From Pristionchus mayeri (lineage: Eukaryota; Nematoda; Chromadorea; Rhabditida; Neodiplogasteridae), in contig BTRK01000004.1 in the NCBI GenBank assembly GCA_036245805.1, positions 7,998,001-8,062,000 of the forward strand: a DNA stretch of 64,000 nt, written 5' to 3'. This document shows, piece after piece, positions 62,651-64,000 of this stretch. Positions within the stretch are counted from its first letter, which is position 1, and each line of letters begins with the position of its first letter. The notes beneath the pieces are model-generated. The model worked only from the letters and a program-made list of their open reading frames with translations, made no database searches and was not told the DNA's origin. Made by a program: the position numbers and the translations under genes.

Positions 62651-64000
62651 TTTTGGCTGAGATAACCGCTTCTCAACCCTTCTCAGCCTTTTGGCTAAGA
62701 TAACCGCTTCTCAACCCTTCTCGGCCTTTTGGCTAAGATAACCTCTTTTCAAATCTTCTCGGCCTTTTGGGTAAGATAACCGCTTCTCAAATCTTCTCGG
62801 CCTTTTGGCTAAGATAACCGCTTCTCAACCCTTCTCGGCCTTTTGGCTGAGATAACCGCTTCTCAAATCTTCTCGGCCTTTTGGCTAAGATAACCGCTTC
62901 TCAAATCTTCTCGGCCTTTTGGCTAAGATAACCGCTTCTCAATCCTTCTCGGCCTTTTGGCTGAGATAACCGCTTCTCAAATATTCTCGGCCTTTTGGCT
63001 AAGATAACCGCTTCTCAACCCTTCTCGGCCTTTTGGCTAAGATAACCGCTTCTCAAATCTTCTCGGCCTTTTGGCTAAGATAACCGGTACTCAATCCTTC
63101 TCGGCCTTTTGGTTGAGATAACCGCTTCTCAAATCTTCTCGGCCTTTTGGCTAAGATAACCGCTTCTCAACCCTTCTCAGCCTTTTGGCTAAGATAACCG
63201 CTTCTCAACCCTTCTCAGCCTTTTGGCTAAGATAACCGCTTCCCAAATCTTCTCGGCCTTTTGGCTGAGATAACCGCTTCTCAAATCTTCTCGGCCTTTT
63301 GGCTATAATAACCTCTTCTCAACCCTTCTCGGCCTTTTGGCTAAGATAACCGCTTCTCAAATCTTCTCGGCCTTTTGGCTGAGATAACCGCTTCTCAAAT
63401 TTTCTCGGCCTTTTGGCTAAGATAACCGCTTCTCAACCCTTCTCAGTCTTTTGGCTAAGATAACCGCTTCTCAACCCTTCTCAGCCTTTTGGCTAAGATA
63501 ACCGCTTCTCAACCCTTCTCGGCCTTTTGGCTAAGATAACCGCTTCTCAAATCTTCTCGGCCTTTTGGCTAAGATAACCGCTACTCAATCCTTCTCGGCC
63601 TTTTGGTTGAGATAACCGCTTCTCAAATCTTATCGGCCTTTTGGCTAAGATAACCGCTTCTCAACCCTTCTCAGCCTTTTGGCTAAGATAACCGCTTCTC
63701 AACCCTTCTCAGCCTTTTGGCTAAGATAACCTCTTCTCAACCCTTCTCGGCCTTTTGGCTAAGATAACCGCTTCTCAAATCTTCTCGGCCTTTTGGCTAA
63801 GATAACCTCTTCTCAACCCTTCTCGGCCTTTTGGCTGAGATAACCGCTTCTCAAATCTTCTCGGCCTTTTGGCTATAATAACCTCTTCTCAACCCTTCTC
63901 GGCCTTTTGGCTAAGATAACCGCTTCTCAAATCTTCTCGGCCTTTTGGCTGAGATAACCGCTTCTCAAATTTTCTCGGCCTTTTGGCTAAGATAACCGCT
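62650..64000 (+). repeat. Right-end mixed monomers with local block copying
   Basis: Only 38-bp monomers are present up to the last base. Variants not seen to the left include GGTACTCAATCC near 63,087, GGTTGAGAT at 63,111 and 63,605, and GGCTATAATAACC at 63,301 and 63,871. The last pair is 570 bp apart and the GGTTGAGAT pair 494 bp, so a block was copied with loss or gain of two monomers. The array continues past the window end. Confidence 0.75.

Larger units (their letters stand above)
1..64000 (+). repeat. 38-bp satellite array with a U2 snRNA-like core
   Basis: The window is a single head-to-tail tandem array with a 38-bp period. The consensus monomer is CGCTTCTC, then a variable AAAT/AACC/AACA/AATC, then CTTCTCGGCC, TTTT, GGCTAAGAT and AAC; the AAAT form has 17 of 38 G+C. 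Variation is concentrated at few sites: the tetranucleotide, GGCC versus AGCC versus GACC before the T loop, and AAG versus GAG or AAC after GGCT. These sites are linked, giving recurrent types: AAAT with GGCC; AACC with AGCC and often AACAT; AACA with GGCC; GAATCC with GACC; ACTCAATCC with GGCC and GAG. From base 1 to base 63,995 the phase closes on 1,684 monomers after counting 21 one-base-short units, one 4-base-long unit and four inverted segments. No gene or unique DNA interrupts it, and both edges lie outside the window. Confidence 0.98.

Noticed and set aside
1..64000. CRISPR array
   Set aside because: A 38-bp repeat could suggest one, but units abut directly with no unique spacers, no cas genes and no leader.
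1..64000. Telomeric repeats or a CENP-B box
   Set aside because: No tandem TTAGGG, TTAGG or TTTAGGG is seen, and no monomer type resembles the 17-bp CENP-B box. A centromeric role cannot be excluded, since many centromeric satellites lack that box.
1..64000. Bacterial rho-independent terminators (hairpin with T run)
   Set aside because: The T run lies in the loop, not after the stem, and the array has no bacterial gene context.
1..64000. Assembly artefact as the source of the array
   Set aside because: Ordered variant monomers, shared rare substitutions and exact higher-order offsets argue for real DNA. Copy number of the larger duplications could still be misassembled, which only read depth or spanning reads can settle.

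Overview
The whole window is one uninterrupted satellite DNA array. It is built from a 38-bp monomer repeated head to tail, about 1,684 units with their variants. I see no protein gene, tRNA, rRNA, transposon, CRISPR array or unique sequence anywhere. The array runs off both ends, so its true length and flanks are unknown. The kind of DNA (long, homogeneous, gene-free, nested higher-order repeats) points to heterochromatin of a eukaryote, such as pericentromere, centromere, subtelomere or a sex or B chromosome; the sequence does not say which.

The most striking point is what the monomer is made of. In most + strand copies the core is identical over 23 nt to nucleotides 5-27 of spliceosomal U2 snRNA (its stem-loop I: GGCC, TTTT loop, GGCT, AAGAT). 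The rest holds a second, shorter copy of the U2 5' end (CGCTTCTC, U2 nt 3-10), a variable tetranucleotide (AAAT, AACC, AACA or AATC) and a short AAC joint. This looks like a satellite born from a U2 snRNA gene or U2-derived retrosequence. The U2 branch-point recognition region (GTAGTA), Sm site and snRNA promoter elements are absent, so these are not U2 genes. The CGCTTCTC form of the 5' end fits animal U2 better than plant or fission-yeast U2 as I recall them, so an animal genome is my best guess.

Layout. 1-9,370: a 4.6-kb higher-order unit present about twice, rich in AACAT-type monomers and carrying four copies of a short inverted segment at spacings of 1,904, 2,740 and 1,904 bp. 9,371-15,440: shorter higher-order repeats, including an 836-bp tandem duplication, marked by TGAATCC monomers. 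15,440-40,000: nested tandem duplications of 722 bp (about three copies), 532 bp, 3,078 bp, about 3.5 kb and 2,090 bp, with 11 copies of a divergent TTAT-loop monomer. 40,000-41,300: a 570-bp duplication. 41,300-55,450: mixed blocks including a 418-bp duplication and three successive roughly 2-kb copies. 55,450-62,650: five copies of a 151-bp four-monomer block inside units of about 1.5-2.1 kb. 62,650-64,000: mixed monomers with private variants.

Length changes are almost always whole monomers. Phase bookkeeping over the window closes exactly with 21 one-base-short monomers, one 4-base insertion and four 5-base shifts at the inverted segments. That is the expected signature of in-register unequal exchange or replication-based amplification acting at several scales.
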